Made by a program: the position numbers and the translations under genes. A stretch of 64,000 nucleotides of DNA from Microbacterium sp. MYb72 (GTDB lineage: Bacteria > Actinomycetota > Actinomycetes > Actinomycetales > Microbacteriaceae): positions 92,363-156,362 of the forward strand of contig NZ_PCOT01000005.1 in the NCBI RefSeq assembly GCF_002979415.1, read 5' to 3'. This document shows positions 35,983 through 45,858 of this stretch, piece by piece (positions within the stretch are counted from its first letter, which is position 1; each line of letters begins with the position of its first letter). The notes beneath the pieces were generated by a model. It was not told the origin of the DNA. It saw only the letters and a list, made by a program, of their open reading frames with translations, and searched no databases.

Positions 35983-38061
35983 GTGACCGCCGAGTATTCC
36001 GCCCATCATCTCCAGGTGCTTGAAGGGCTCGAGGCCGTCCGGAAGCGCCCAGGCATGTACATCGGCTCCAACGGCTCGCCCGGCCTCATGCACTGCCTCT
36101 GGGAGATCATCGACAACGCCGTCGACGAGGCCGTCGCGGGCAACGGCTCGAAGATCGACATCATCCTGCACGCCGACGGCAGCGTCGAGGTGCACGACAA
36201 GGGCCGCGGCATCCCCGTCGACGTCGAACCGCGCACGGGTCTGACCGGTGTCGAGGTGGTCTTCACCAAACTGCACGCCGGCGGCAAGTTCGGCGGCGGC
36301 TCGTACGCGGCATCCGGAGGCCTGCACGGTGTCGGCGCCTCCGTCGTGAACGCGCTCTCCGAGCGGCTCGACGTCGAGGTCGACCGCGGCGGCAAGACCT
36401 ACGCGATGTCCTTCCACCGGGGTGAGCCGGGGAACTTCGCCGACACGGGGGAGAAGCGCCCCGACGCGCCGTTCACGCCGTTCCAGGACAAGAGCGAGCT
36501 GCGCGTCATCGGAAAGGCCCCCCGCGGTGTCACCGGCACCCGCATCCGGTACTGGGCAGATCGGCAGATCTTCACCAAGGACGCGGCCTTCCAGCTCCCC
36601 GATCTGGAGACCCGCGCACGGCAGACCGCGTTCCTCGTCCCCGGCCTCGAACTCGTCGTCCGCGATGAGCGCGCCGAGGAGAAGAACGAGACCTCGTATC
36701 ACTACGAGGGCGGCATCTCCGAGTTCGTCGAGTACCTCGCCTCCGATGCGCCGGTGACCGACACATGGCGCATCCAGGGCGAGGGCACCTTCAAGGAGAC
36801 CGTGCCGGTGCTGCAGGCCGACGGTCACATGGTCGCCACCGAGGTCGAGCGCGTGTGCGCGGTCGACATCGCGATGCGCTGGGGAACCGGCTACGACACG
36901 ACGACACGCTCATTCGTGAACATCATCGCGACCCCGAAGGGCGGAACGCATCAGCAGGGCTTCGAACAGGAGCTCCTCAAGGTGCTGCGCACGCAGGTCG
37001 AGCAGAACGCCCGACGGCTGAAGGTCGGCAACGACAAGCTCGAGAAGGACGACGTGCTGGCGGGGCTCACCGCCGTGCTCACCGTCAACGTGCCGGAGCC
37101 GCAGTTCGAGGGCCAGACGAAGGAGGTGCTCGGCACTCCCGCTGTGCGCCAGATCGTCGCTCAGGTGCTCCGGAAGGACCTCGGCGACCGCTTTAGCTCG
37201 ACGAAGCGCGACGACAAGAGCCAGGCCGTTCAGCTGCTCGACAAGATCGTCGCCGAGATGAAGGCGCGCGTCTCCGCGCGCGCACACAAGGAGACGCAGC
37301 GCCGCAAGAACGCGCTGGAGTCGTCCACACTGCCGACCAAGCTCGTCGACTGCCGCACGAACGACGTGGAGCGCAGCGAGCTCTTCATCGTCGAGGGCGA
37401 CTCGGCGCTCGGCACGGCGAAGAACGCGCGCAACAGCGAGTTCCAGGCGCTGCTGCCTATCCGCGGAAAGATCCTCAACGTGCAGAAGGCCTCGGTCGGA
37501 GACATGCTCTCCAACGCCGAGTGCGCCTCGATCATCCAGGTGATCGGCGCCGGATCGGGGCGCAGCTTCGACATCGACGCCGCGCGCTACGGCAAGGTCA
37601 TCCTGATGAGCGACGCCGACGTCGACGGCGCCCACATCCGCACGCTGCTGCTCACCCTCTTCTTCCGCTACATGCGGCCGCTGATCGAGCAGGGGCGCGT
37701 GTTCGCCGCCGTGCCGCCGCTGCACAGGGTCATCGTGATGAACCCGGGGTCCAAGCCGAACGAGACGATCTACACGTACAGCGAGCAGGAGATGCACGCG
37801 CTGCTGACGAAGCTGAAGAAGTCGGGCAAGCGCTGGCACGAGCCGATCCAGCGGTACAAGGGTCTCGGCGAGATGGACGCCGAACAGCTCGCGACCACCA
37901 CGATGGATCGTGGCGGACGTCTGCTCCGGCGGGTGCGCATGGAGGATGCGGAGGCCGCAGGCCGCGTCTTCGAACTGCTCATGGGCAACGAGGTCGCCCC
38001 TCGTCGCGAGTTCATCATCGAGTCGTCCGACCGTCTGTCGCGCGAGGCGATCGACGCCTGA
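35983..38061 (+). CDS. parE: DNA topoisomerase IV subunit B
   Basis: 692-residue ATPase subunit of a type IIA topoisomerase. Seen: GHKL ATP site (IIDNAVDEAVAG, DKGRGIPVD, GGLHGVGASVVNALS), transducer with KGGTHQQGFE, and the TOPRIM part (ELFIVEGDSALGTAKNARN, LMSDADVDGAHIRTLLLTLFFRYM). I call it ParE rather than GyrB because the nearby A subunit (39008-41449) has ParC-like features and this pair is separate from any dnaA region; the distinction is not certain. GTG at 35983 gives the family N terminus (VTAEYSAHHLQVLEGLEAVRKRPGMYIG). Confidence 0.93.
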   Translation: MTAEYSAHHLQVLEGLEAVRKRPGMYIGSNGSPGLMHCLWEIIDNAVDEAVAGNGSKIDIILHADGSVEVHDKGRGIPVDVEPRTGLTGVEVVFTKLHAGGKFGGGSYAASGGLHGVGASVVNALSERLDVEVDRGGKTYAMSFHRGEPGNFADTGEKRPDAPFTPFQDKSELRVIGKAPRGVTGTRIRYWADRQIFTKDAAFQLPDLETRARQTAFLVPGLELVVRDERAEEKNETSYHYEGGISEFVEYLASDAPVTDTWRIQGEGTFKETVPVLQADGHMVATEVERVCAVDIAMRWGTGYDTTTRSFVNIIATPKGGTHQQGFEQELLKVLRTQVEQNARRLKVGNDKLEKDDVLAGLTAVLTVNVPEPQFEGQTKEVLGTPAVRQIVAQVLRKDLGDRFSSTKRDDKSQAVQLLDKIVAEMKARVSARAHKETQRRKNALESSTLPTKLVDCRTNDVERSELFIVEGDSALGTAKNARNSEFQALLPIRGKILNVQKASVGDMLSNAECASIIQVIGAGSGRSFDIDAARYGKVILMSDADVDGAHIRTLLLTLFFRYMRPLIEQGRVFAAVPPLHRVIVMNPGSKPNETIYTYSEQEMHALLTKLKKSGKRWHEPIQRYKGLGEMDAEQLATTTMDRGGRLLRRVRMEDAEAAGRVFELLMGNEVAPRREFIIESSDRLSREAIDA

Positions 38062-38080
38062 GTCGTCGCGGAGGCCGGTC

Positions 38081-38896
38081 ATGGGGCAGTTGGACGGATT
38101 CCTCGATCGGCCGGGCTCCCGCATCGCGTTCGCGGACCACGGCGGACGAGGCCGTCCGATCGTGCTCACCCACGGCGCGGGCATGGACCACCGTATGTAC
38201 GACGATCAGGTGAGAGCGCTGTCCGCGGCCGGCTTCCGGCCGATCGTCTGGGATCTGCGCGGTCATGGGGAGTCGACCCTGGTCGGGCGACGGTTCACCG
38301 CGGAGGATGCCGTCGGCGACCTGAAGGCGCTGCTCGCATCGATCGGAACCGAAGGCGCCGTTCTCGTCGGGCACTCCCTGGGCGGCAACCTCTCCCAGGC
38401 AGTGATCCGCGAAGCACCTTCGGCCGCACACGGACTGGTCGTGATCGACGCGAGCTGGAACGCCGGACCGCTGTCCGCGATCGAGCGCTTCGCTCTGCGC
38501 ATCGCGGCGCCCTCGTTGGCCATGATCCCCGCTCGGGTGCTCCCCGGACTCATGGCGAGAGCGTCGGCGACCACCCCGGCGGCCGTCGCCCGCACGGAGG
38601 AGGTCTTCGCGCGGATGCCCAAGCGCGTGTTCCTCGACGTCTGGCGCGCCACCGCCTCGCTGATCGCTCCGGAGCCCGGCTATCGCACGCCGGTTCCCCT
38701 CGGTCTGATGCGGGGTGCAGAAGACAGGACGGGCAACATCTCCACCGCGATGCCTGCCTGGGCCGATGCCGAGGGTGTCGTCGAGCACGTCATCGCGGGT
38801 GCAGGGCACATCGTCACCTGGGATGCACCGGACGCCGCCTCGACGGCGCTTCTGCGCATCCTGGACGGTGCCGCCTTCAGGGGCCGAGTCTCCTGA
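38081..38896 (+). CDS. alpha/beta hydrolase
   Basis: 271 residues. Seen: oxyanion HGAGMDH, WDLRGHGES, nucleophile Ser99 in GHSLGGN, and the catalytic His in GAGHIVTWD near residue 245. The acid is probably the Asp of the GAEDRTG segment. Shine-Dalgarno GGAGG lies 6 bases before the ATG. It starts 19 bases after parE and may be cotranscribed with it. The substrate cannot be predicted. Confidence 0.87.
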   Translation: MGQLDGFLDRPGSRIAFADHGGRGRPIVLTHGAGMDHRMYDDQVRALSAAGFRPIVWDLRGHGESTLVGRRFTAEDAVGDLKALLASIGTEGAVLVGHSLGGNLSQAVIREAPSAAHGLVVIDASWNAGPLSAIERFALRIAAPSLAMIPARVLPGLMARASATTPAAVARTEEVFARMPKRVFLDVWRATASLIAPEPGYRTPVPLGLMRGAEDRTGNISTAMPAWADAEGVVEHVIAGAGHIVTWDAPDAASTALLRILDGAAFRGRVS

Positions 38897-39007
38897 GAAG
38901 CGGGGAGCGGCAGACCCCGCACAGACTCCCGGCTCGCGCGGTCTGCGCGACGTGAGGGCGATGGGCGTTCTCGGTCGCGCTCATCCCGGCCCCTCGGGGG
39001 CGCCGGT

Positions 39008-41449
39008 TCAGACGATCGTGCGACCGATGGAGCCGATCACGCCGTCGATCGGCTGGCCAGACGCGTCGCGGCGAGAGCCGCTCTCGGGGAGCTTGCGGAC
39101 CGCACCGGTCGGATCGACGGCGAGTGCGGGGTCCGGCCCCACCCACGCCACCGTGAGCCGGTCCTCGCCCTTCAGGAAGGCGTGCGCGCGGACACCGCCC
39201 GTGGCACGGCCCTTGGCCGGGTACTCCGCGAAGGAGGAGACCTTGGCGCGTCCCGGCTCGGTGCCGGGCAGAGCGCTGTCGGCGCCCGACACGGTGGCGA
39301 CGACGGCCTCGGCCTCTGGGGACACCGCGCCGAAGAACAGCACCGAGGCGCCGGCTCCGAGCTTGACGCCCGCCATGCCGCCGGCCGGTGCGCCCTGCGG
39401 ACGCACCGCGGATGCTCCGAACCGCAGCAGCTGCGCATCCGTCGTGATGAACACGAGCTCGGCGTCGTCCGGCGCTTCGGCGGCTCCGACCACGGTGTCG
39501 CCGGGCTTCATCCCGATGACCTCGAGATCCGGGCGCACGGGGAGGGTCGAGGGGACGATGCGCTTGACCGTGCCCTGTGCGGTGCCGAGGGCGATCGGCG
39601 TGTCGCTGTCGAAGCGCACGAAGCCGATGACGCGTTCTCCGCGCGTCGTGACGCCCAGATAGTCCCGCAGCGGGGTTCCCGCGGCGAGCTGCACCGACGT
39701 CGACGGCACCGACGGCAGATCGACGGGGGAGAAGCGCAGGACGCGCCCTTCGCTGGTCAGCGCACCGAGATCCGCACGCACGGTCGTCTGGACCGTCGTG
39801 AGGATCGCATCGTGCTTGCTGCGGCGCGCCGGCGCCGTCAGCTCCTGCCCCTCGGCGAGGTCGACGCGCACGGCACGACCGGTCGTGGAGAGAACGAGCA
39901 CGGTCGGGGCGTCGGCGATCTGCAGATCGGGGGCGCCCTTCGCGGCCCGCGGCTTCGGAGGGGCGGCGTTCATGAGCAGCGTGCGCCGGGGGGTGCCGTA
40001 GGCGTCGGCCACGGCATCCAGCTCCCTCGCCACGGCAGCTCGCAGCAGCACCGGGCTCGCCAGAAGCTCCTGCAGCGCGGCGATCTCCGCGCGCAGCGCA
40101 TCGCGCTCGGCCTCCAGCTCGATCCGGGAGAACTTCGTGAGGCGACGCAGCCGCAGCTCGAGGATGTACTCGGCCTGCAGCTCGCTGAGGTCGAACACCG
40201 ACCGCAGGCGGGTGCGCGCCTGCTCGGAGTCGTCGGACGAGCGGATGACCTGGATGACCTCGTCGATGTCGAGGATCGCGATGAGCAGACCTTCGACGAG
40301 GTGCAGGCGCTCCTCACGGCGGGCGAGGCGGTAGCGGCTGCGGCGCGTGATGACCTCGAGGCGGTGCGCCACGTAGACGCTGAGCATCTCCTTGAGGCCG
40401 AGCGTCCGCGGCTGTCCGTCGACCAGGGCGACGTTGTTGATGCTGAAGGAGTCCTCCAGCGGGGTCAGCCGGTAGAGCTGATCGAGCACGGCGTTCGGGT
40501 CGAAGCCCGTCTTGATGCCGATCGCGACGCGAAGGCCGTGGTTGCGGTCGGTGAGGTCGGTGACGTCGCTGATGCCCTGCAGCTTCTTCGACTGCACCGC
40601 GTCGCGGATCTTCTCGATGAGGCGCTCGGGGCCGACCATGTACGGCAGCTCCGAGACGATGATGCCGGTGCGGCGCGGGCCGAGCGGCTCGACGGAGACC
40701 TTGCCGCGCACCTTGAGCGCACCGCGTCCGGTCGTGTAGGCGTCCTTGACGCCGTCGAGGCCCATGAGGATGCCGCCGGAGGGGAAGTCCGGCCCCGGCA
40801 CGAACTCCATGAGCTCCTCGGTGGAGGCGTCGGGGTTCTCCAGCAGATGCGTCGCCGCGGCGACGACCTCGATGAGGTTGTGCGGCGCCATGTTCGTCGC
40901 CATGCCGACCGCGATGCCGCTGGCGCCGTTCACGAGCAGATTGGGGAAGGCCGCGGGGAGGACAGACGGCTGCTGGAACTGCCCGTCGTAGTTCGGGATG
41001 AAGTCGACGACGTCCTCGTCGAGGTTCTCCGTGAGGGCCATGGCAGGCGACGCGAGACGGGCCTCGGTGTACCGCGCGGCCGCGGGGCCGTCGTCGAGCG
41101 AGCCGAAGTTGCCGTGCCCGTCGACGAGGGGCACGCGCAGTGCCCACTCCTGGGCCAGGCGGACGAGGGCATCGTAGATGGCCGAATCGCCGTGAGGATG
41201 CAGCTTTCCCATCACCTCGCCGACGACGCGGGCGCTCTTGACGTGTCCGCGGTCGGGACGAAGACCCATCTCGGCCATCTGGTACAGGATGCGTCGCTGC
41301 ACGGGCTTGAGACCGTCGCGGGCGTCGGGCAGAGCGCGCGAGTAGATAACCGAGTAGGCGTACTCGAGGAACGAGCCCTGCATCTCGCTTTCGAGGTCGA
41401 TGTCCTGGATTCGTTCCGGGGCGAGCTCGGGCGGCGGGGTTTTCGGCAT
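39008..41449 (-). CDS. parC: DNA topoisomerase IV subunit A
   Basis: 813-residue cleavage subunit. Seen: [28 protein letters not shown], quinolone-determining region [17 protein letters not shown] with unaltered Ser89 and acidic Asp93, catalytic Tyr127 in ARYTEARL, then the coiled-coil tower and a C-terminal beta-propeller. It is convergent with the parE-hydrolase pair. ParC is favoured over GyrA by the short, weak GyrA-box region in the propeller and by linkage to parE. Confidence 0.92.
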   Translation of the reverse strand: MPKTPPPELAPERIQDIDLESEMQGSFLEYAYSVIYSRALPDARDGLKPVQRRILYQMAEMGLRPDRGHVKSARVVGEVMGKLHPHGDSAIYDALVRLAQEWALRVPLVDGHGNFGSLDDGPAAARYTEARLASPAMALTENLDEDVVDFIPNYDGQFQQPSVLPAAFPNLLVNGASGIAVGMATNMAPHNLIEVVAAATHLLENPDASTEELMEFVPGPDFPSGGILMGLDGVKDAYTTGRGALKVRGKVSVEPLGPRRTGIIVSELPYMVGPERLIEKIRDAVQSKKLQGISDVTDLTDRNHGLRVAIGIKTGFDPNAVLDQLYRLTPLEDSFSINNVALVDGQPRTLGLKEMLSVYVAHRLEVITRRSRYRLARREERLHLVEGLLIAILDIDEVIQVIRSSDDSEQARTRLRSVFDLSELQAEYILELRLRRLTKFSRIELEAERDALRAEIAALQELLASPVLLRAAVARELDAVADAYGTPRRTLLMNAAPPKPRAAKGAPDLQIADAPTVLVLSTTGRAVRVDLAEGQELTAPARRSKHDAILTTVQTTVRADLGALTSEGRVLRFSPVDLPSVPSTSVQLAAGTPLRDYLGVTTRGERVIGFVRFDSDTPIALGTAQGTVKRIVPSTLPVRPDLEVIGMKPGDTVVGAAEAPDDAELVFITTDAQLLRFGASAVRPQGAPAGGMAGVKLGAGASVLFFGAVSPEAEAVVATVSGADSALPGTEPGRAKVSSFAEYPAKGRATGGVRAHAFLKGEDRLTVAWVGPDPALAVDPTGAVRKLPESGSRRDASGQPIDGVIGSIGRTIV

Positions 41450-41494
41450 GGAGTTCCTGAGGGCGTAGATGGAGCCTGTGTCAGACTGGCTCGG

Positions 41495-42616
41495 ATGTCC
41501 CTCATGCTACCGTCCGAGTCCCCGACAGCCCGGAGCGTCGTCGGGGTGGCGGACGACCTGTTCGCGTCCCTGCGCGGTGAGTCCGCGGTGCTGCCGCGGG
41601 CGGACTCCGTCGTGCTCGTCCTCATCGACGGCCTCGGGGCCATCAGCCTGCGAGCTCACGCCGGACACGCGCGGAGCCTGACGGCGGGGATGGCGAAGAA
41701 GGACGTCGCCCACTCGGTGTTCCCCTCGACAACGGCGGCCGCCCTGACGAGCATCCTCACAGGGGTGTGGCCCGGCGAGCACGGCCTCGTGGGATACCGC
41801 GTGCTCGACCGCGAGCGCGATGTGCTGGTCAATCAGCTGTCCGGGTGGGAGTCGGAGGGCATCGACCCCGCCGTGTGGCAGTCGGCGCCCACGGTGTTCG
41901 AACGCGGACGCGCCGAGGGCAGGCCGGTCTTCGCCGTGGGGGTCGCCGCCTACGCGGGCAGCGGGTTCACGCGGGCCACGCTGCGCGGTGCGGACTTCGT
42001 CGCGGCGCAGTCGCCCGCGGATCGCGTCGAGGCCGCCTACGAGCTCGCGGAGCGCCATCCCGGCGCCCTCGTCTACTGCTACCTTCCCGAGGTCGACAAG
42101 GCGGGGCACAAGCACGGCATCGCGTCGCGCCAATGGGTGTCGGCGCTCGAGGACGTGGACGCCGCGCTCGCACGCAGGATCCCCCCGGGCGTCGGTGTCA
42201 TCGTGACCTCCGACCACGGGATGGTGGACGTGCCGAGCCATCGGCAGACGGTGCTGGAGGCCGAGCACCTCGACGGAGTACGGCACGTCGGAGGAGAGCC
42301 GCGGATGCTCCACGTGTATCTGCAGCCCGAGAGCGACGTCGATGCCGTCCTCTCGCGGTGGCGGTCGGACCTCGACGGCGTCGCCGACATCGGGTCGAAG
42401 GCCGAGGCCATCGCTTCGGGACTCTTCGGGCAGACGGTGACGGATGCCGCGGCATCCCGGATCGGCGACCTGCTCGTCGTCGCGCGAGGGAGCGGGGCCG
42501 TGTACGACGGGACCGCCGCCGATCAGCGCAGCCGGGGGATGGTCGGGCAGCACGGCGGACTCACTCCCGAGGAGCGCCAGGTGCCTCTGCTGCGATTCGG
42601 CGCGTTCGCTCGCTGA
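41495..42616 (+). CDS. alkaline-phosphatase-fold nucleotide pyrophosphatase/phosphodiesterase
   Basis: 373 residues. Seen: the metal-binding [10 protein letters not shown], the catalytic Thr segment [43 protein letters not shown], and [11 protein letters not shown] with metal ligands. This is the type I phosphodiesterase/nucleotide pyrophosphatase family; substrates are phosphodiesters or nucleotides. No signal peptide is apparent, so it is probably cytosolic. The ATG at 41495 has a CAGACT box 7 bases upstream; a second ATG is at 41504. Confidence 0.87.
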   Translation: MSLMLPSESPTARSVVGVADDLFASLRGESAVLPRADSVVLVLIDGLGAISLRAHAGHARSLTAGMAKKDVAHSVFPSTTAAALTSILTGVWPGEHGLVGYRVLDRERDVLVNQLSGWESEGIDPAVWQSAPTVFERGRAEGRPVFAVGVAAYAGSGFTRATLRGADFVAAQSPADRVEAAYELAERHPGALVYCYLPEVDKAGHKHGIASRQWVSALEDVDAALARRIPPGVGVIVTSDHGMVDVPSHRQTVLEAEHLDGVRHVGGEPRMLHVYLQPESDVDAVLSRWRSDLDGVADIGSKAEAIASGLFGQTVTDAAASRIGDLLVVARGSGAVYDGTAADQRSRGMVGQHGGLTPEERQVPLLRFGAFAR

Positions 42617-42631
42617 GCGGTCGCGCGCGGA

Positions 42632-43669
42632 TCACTCGTCGGTGCGCGCTCCGAAGACGATCTCGTCCCACGACGGCATCGCGTTGCGGCGACGGCGGCG
42701 TCCGTTGTCCTGCGCGGGCTCGGGGGTGGGCTCCGGCTCGTCCTCCGGCTCGTCCTGAGACGATTCGAGAGCGTCGAACAGGGCGATCGGACTCGGCTCC
42801 GGCGAACGATCCTCGTCGTCAGCGTCGATGAGGGGCGCGCTCTCACGCTGGCCGCGACGACGGCGCAGAGCCTCGAGCAGGTCGGCCGTCTCCGGGCTGG
42901 TCGTCTGGGACTCCGGTGCGCGCTTGATCGCGGCATCCTGAGCGGCGGACGGGGAGCGCTCCGGGAGGCTCGGGTCCTCGACGTCGGCCTCCGGCGTCGG
43001 GACGAGACGGGGTCCGAAGGCGCCGGAGTCGAAGCGGCTCTCGTCCTTGTAGGGCGACGCGGGGCGCTCCGCGTCCACGGCGCGCAGCCGGGGGATGAGG
43101 CCTTCGGGCAGGGATCCCTGGCGGGAGAGCTGGGTGGCGTCGGCGTTCAGCGGTGCGAGAGCGCTGCGGCGCGGGTCGAAGCTCCAGCGCGCATCGTGCT
43201 CGACCTCGTTCGCCGTGAACTCGAGCTTGACGATCCAGCCGCTCTCGTCCTTCCAGCTCGCCCAGCGCTCGGCGGACGCCTCGAGCTCTGCGAGCTTGGC
43301 GCGGATGGCGGTGCCGAACGTCGGCTGGGCATCGGGTTCGACTTCGCTGCCGATGAGGACCGGCACGGCGAGCGCCTGCCCGATGACGTGCTCGCGCTCG
43401 GCGAGCACTGGCCCTTCGAACCGTGCGACGTCATCGACGCCGATGCCGAGGAGCTCGGCGACCTCCGGTGCCGTGAGTCCGGCGCGGATCTGCGCCTGGA
43501 TGTCGCGGGGGCTGGCGGCGAGGCGCTGCACGACGGGCTCGCTCTGTCGCGTCGCGCGGCGGATCTCCCGGTGCAGCACGTCGTCGATGGGCAACGCGAA
43601 CCGCGCGCCCGATTCGGTCGCGAGTACCAGCACTCCTGCTTCAGTGCCGACGATGGTGACGTTTTCCAT
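42632..43669 (-). CDS. sepH: septation protein SepH
   Basis: 345 residues, formerly DUF3071. The N-terminal domain contains the conserved helix-turn-helix stretch IRRATRQSEPVVQRLAASPRDIQAQIRAGL and EVAELLGIGVDDVARFEGPVLAEREHV. The C-terminal half is disordered and acidic (Glu/Pro-rich, ending NGRRRRRNAMPSWDEIVFG). SepH of Streptomyces promotes FtsZ assembly and is specific to actinobacteria, which supports the taxonomic call. It is divergent from the DUF4193 gene. Confidence 0.92.
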   Translation of the reverse strand: MENVTIVGTEAGVLVLATESGARFALPIDDVLHREIRRATRQSEPVVQRLAASPRDIQAQIRAGLTAPEVAELLGIGVDDVARFEGPVLAEREHVIGQALAVPVLIGSEVEPDAQPTFGTAIRAKLAELEASAERWASWKDESGWIVKLEFTANEVEHDARWSFDPRRSALAPLNADATQLSRQGSLPEGLIPRLRAVDAERPASPYKDESRFDSGAFGPRLVPTPEADVEDPSLPERSPSAAQDAAIKRAPESQTTSPETADLLEALRRRRGQRESAPLIDADDEDRSPEPSPIALFDALESSQDEPEDEPEPTPEPAQDNGRRRRRNAMPSWDEIVFGARTDE

Positions 43670-43776
43670 GCGAATGCCCCTCTGGTGGGTGTGCTTTCAT
43701 GGTGTCACGCATGATCCGGCAGGGCCGGGAATACCCTGGGCGTGCCGTGAGTTTGCTCTGTCGCATGCGAGGGCAT

Positions 43777-43805
43777 TTGCGAAATCTCTCGCGGTCATGC
43801 AAACT
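43777..43805 (+). promoter_or_regulatory. possible promoter of the DUF4193 gene
   Basis: TTGCGA (43777-43782), a 17-base gap, then CAAACT (43800-43805), about 65 bases before the ATG. Matches to the sigma-A consensus are modest. Confidence 0.35.
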
Positions 43806-43869
43806 ATGGCCGCCGAATACCCGACGGCGCATCCCGACCACTCGCACCATGAAAGTGGAGATTTACCAC

Positions 43870-44163
43870 ATGGCAACCGATTACGACGCTCCCCGCAAGA
43901 GCGAAGACGACTCCGAGTCGATCGAAGCCCTCAAGGAGCGTGTGCCGGACAAGCTCTCCGGCTCGACCGGGGACGAGGACTCGGACAACCCGTCCAGCTT
44001 CGACCTCCCGGGTGCCGATCTGTCCGACCTGGAGCTCGACGTCGTCGTGCTCCCCGCTCAGGAGGACGAGTTCACCTGCATGAGCTGCTTCCTCGTGAAG
44101 CACCGCTCGCAGCTCGACCACGAAGACGCTTCCGGTCCGATCTGCAAGGAGTGCGCTGCCTGA
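43870..44163 (+). CDS. DUF4193 small zinc-ribbon protein
   Basis: 97 residues. The N-terminal 55 are acidic and Ser/Asp-rich; the C-terminal part has a four-cysteine ribbon (FTCMSCFLVKHRSQLDHEDA...ICKECAA). Homologues are nearly universal in actinobacteria next to DUF3093-dut (Rv2699c in Mycobacterium tuberculosis). Some relatives are implicated in RNA polymerase or stress regulation; not shown here. TGGAG precedes the ATG. A strong hairpin follows. Confidence 0.9.
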   Translation: MATDYDAPRKSEDDSESIEALKERVPDKLSGSTGDEDSDNPSSFDLPGADLSDLELDVVVLPAQEDEFTCMSCFLVKHRSQLDHEDASGPICKECAA

Positions 44164-44183
44164 CGCAGCGACACGCGATCGTC

Positions 44184-44215
44184 ACGCGCTCTGAACCTCA
44201 CGGTTCAGGGCGCGT
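44184..44215. terminator. bidirectional hairpin terminator
   Basis: 14-base stem with one wobble pair (44184-44197 with 44202-44215), 4-base loop, between convergent DUF4193 and DUF3093 genes. Confidence 0.82.
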
Positions 44216-44299
44216 CGTCGTATCCGGGCGCTGGTCGCCGCGGTGCCGGAGGGGCCGGCCGGTCGCGACGGTTCAGCTCGCGAGCGGACGCACGATGGA

Positions 44300-44773
44300 T
44301 CAGTCGGTGACGGGCCGGGCGGCGCGGATCGCCGCGGCGAGGCGGTCGGGGGTCCGCGTCGAGATCGTCCAGGTGTCGACAGGGTCGTCCGGATCGATGT
44401 TGGGGACGGTCACGACGCCGTCGATACCGCCGCGGATGAGGTGCCAGCCCCGTGCGGGGAGCCGCGGGCCGCGAGCCTGGCGCGCCTCGTCGCCGGTGAA
44501 GGCTTCGGGATCGCCGAGGAAACGCGCGTCGATGTGGGCCCTGCCGGCGCGCAGCACGGTGCCATCGACGGACAGCACCGGAGTGAAGCCGATGAACGCG
44601 GCGACGAGCGCAGCCGACACGGCGGCGCCGGCGAGGAGAGCCACGGTCGAGCCGACCGGAACGAAGATCAGAGACACCATGGGGCCCGCGAGGGCGACGG
44701 TCACGAGCAGCCAGAGGCTCGGCGACAGCCGCTCGCGGTAGAGCGGACGTGTCTGTGGGGCGCGGTTCTGCAT
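44300..44773 (-). CDS. DUF3093 membrane protein
   Basis: 157 residues. YRERLSPSLWLLVTVALAGPMVSLIF and VALLAGAAVSAALVAAFIGF are two transmembrane helices; the rest is a cytoplasmic domain (LRAGRAHIDARFLGDPEAFTG ... VDTWTISTRTPDRLAAAI). This is the actinobacterial DUF3093 family, always divergent from dut as here (12-base gap). Start at 44773 is the family start. Function unknown. Confidence 0.9.
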   Translation of the reverse strand: MQNRAPQTRPLYRERLSPSLWLLVTVALAGPMVSLIFVPVGSTVALLAGAAVSAALVAAFIGFTPVLSVDGTVLRAGRAHIDARFLGDPEAFTGDEARQARGPRLPARGWHLIRGGIDGVVTVPNIDPDDPVDTWTISTRTPDRLAAAIRAARPVTD

Positions 44774-44779
44774 TAGCCT
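44774..44779 (+). promoter_or_regulatory. -10 box of dut
   Basis: TAGCCT ends 6 bases before the GTG start at 44786, within the 12-base gap to the divergent gene. Confidence 0.5.
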
Positions 44780-44785
44780 CGTGGG

Positions 44786-45271
44786 GTGACTGAATCGGTG
44801 GACATCCCCATTATCGCCCCTGTGCTGAACGACGCCGCCGTCGTTCCCGGTTACGCGCACCCCGGAGACGCCGGAGCCGACCTCGTCGCTGCGGAGGCCG
44901 TGCACCTCGGACCGGGCGAGCGCGCGCTCGTCGCGACCGGCGTCCGCATCGCCCTGCCCGAGGGATACGCCGCGTTCGTGGTGCCGCGCAGCGGCCTCGC
45001 CGCCAAGCACGGGATCTCGATCGTGAACTCCCCTGGGACGGTGGATGCCGGCTACCGCGGGGAGATCAAGGTGAGCCTGATCAACACCGACATCCGCAGC
45101 GCGTACGATGTGGCCGTCGGCGATCGCATCGCCCAGCTGATCATCATGCCGGTGACCCGAGCGACCTTCATCCCCGTCGAGGAGCTGCCAGACAGCGTCC
45201 GCGGCGAGGGCGGATTCGGATCCACCGGATACCAGGCAGCATCCCACCAGAACGAAGCAGGACAAGGCTGA
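44786..45271 (+). CDS. dut: dUTP diphosphatase
   Basis: 161-residue homotrimeric dUTPase (dUTP to dUMP + PPi). All five motifs are visible: GDAGADLVAAE (1), PRSGLAAKHGI (2), GTVDAGYRGEIKV (3), VGDRIAQLIIMPV (4) and GEGGFGSTGYQ (5, the P-loop-like arm). Leaderless -10 box upstream. Its stop overlaps the start of the DUF3710 gene by one base. Confidence 0.97.
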   Translation: MTESVDIPIIAPVLNDAAVVPGYAHPGDAGADLVAAEAVHLGPGERALVATGVRIALPEGYAAFVVPRSGLAAKHGISIVNSPGTVDAGYRGEIKVSLINTDIRSAYDVAVGDRIAQLIIMPVTRATFIPVEELPDSVRGEGGFGSTGYQAASHQNEAGQG

Positions 45272-45858
45272 TGACTGACAACAACGCCACCCCGTCGAAG
45301 TCGGCGCCCGACAACCGGGCCACCGAGGGCCCCCTGGACGACTCCGAGGCGAATCCCGTCCGCCCGTACATCGACCTCGGCGGCATCAAGATCCTCCCGC
45401 GGGAGGGGCTCAACCTGCGCCTCGAGGTCGAGGAGCAGACCAAGCGCATCGTCGCCGTCGGACTCGACTACGCGGACTCCTCACTGCAGGTGCAGCCCTT
45501 CGCCGCACCGCGCTCCGGGGGTCTGTGGGACGAGACCCGCGTGCAGCTGCGCGACCAGGTCAAGGCCCAGGGCGGCCGGGTCGAGGAGCGCGACGGCCCC
45601 CTCGGCAAGGAGCTGCTCGCCGAGGTGCCTGCACCCGCCAACGAGGGCTCCGAACTGCGCCTCGCGCGCTTCATCGGCATCGACGGCCCCCGCTGGTTCC
45701 TGCGCGGCGTGATCGGCGGTGCCGCGGCATCCGACCTGGAGGCCGCCGCCAAGGTCGAGGACCTGTTCCGCTCGATCGTGGTCGTCCGCGGAGGCGCTCC
45801 CATGCCGCCGCGCGACCTGATCCCGCTGAAGATGCCGGCGACCCCGGGCTCCGCGTGA
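45271..45858 (+). CDS. DUF3710 protein
   Basis: 195-residue soluble protein of the actinobacterial DUF3710 family (PYIDLGGIKILPREGLNLRLEVEE; LQVQPFAAPRSGGLWDETRVQL; GPRWFLRGVIGG). It always follows dut (Rv2696c arrangement) and precedes DUF3159. Function unknown; coupling to dut by overlapping stop/start and to DUF3159 by a 4-base overlap suggests a joint transcript. Confidence 0.9.
   Translation: MTDNNATPSKSAPDNRATEGPLDDSEANPVRPYIDLGGIKILPREGLNLRLEVEEQTKRIVAVGLDYADSSLQVQPFAAPRSGGLWDETRVQLRDQVKAQGGRVEERDGPLGKELLAEVPAPANEGSELRLARFIGIDGPRWFLRGVIGGAAASDLEAAAKVEDLFRSIVVVRGGAPMPPRDLIPLKMPATPGSA

Noticed and set aside
39182-42616. Very long plus-strand open frame of 1144 codons
   Set aside because: Only its last third (from 41495) is a real gene; the rest is the antisense of parC, low-complexity and Arg/Asp-rich as expected for a GC-rich shadow frame.
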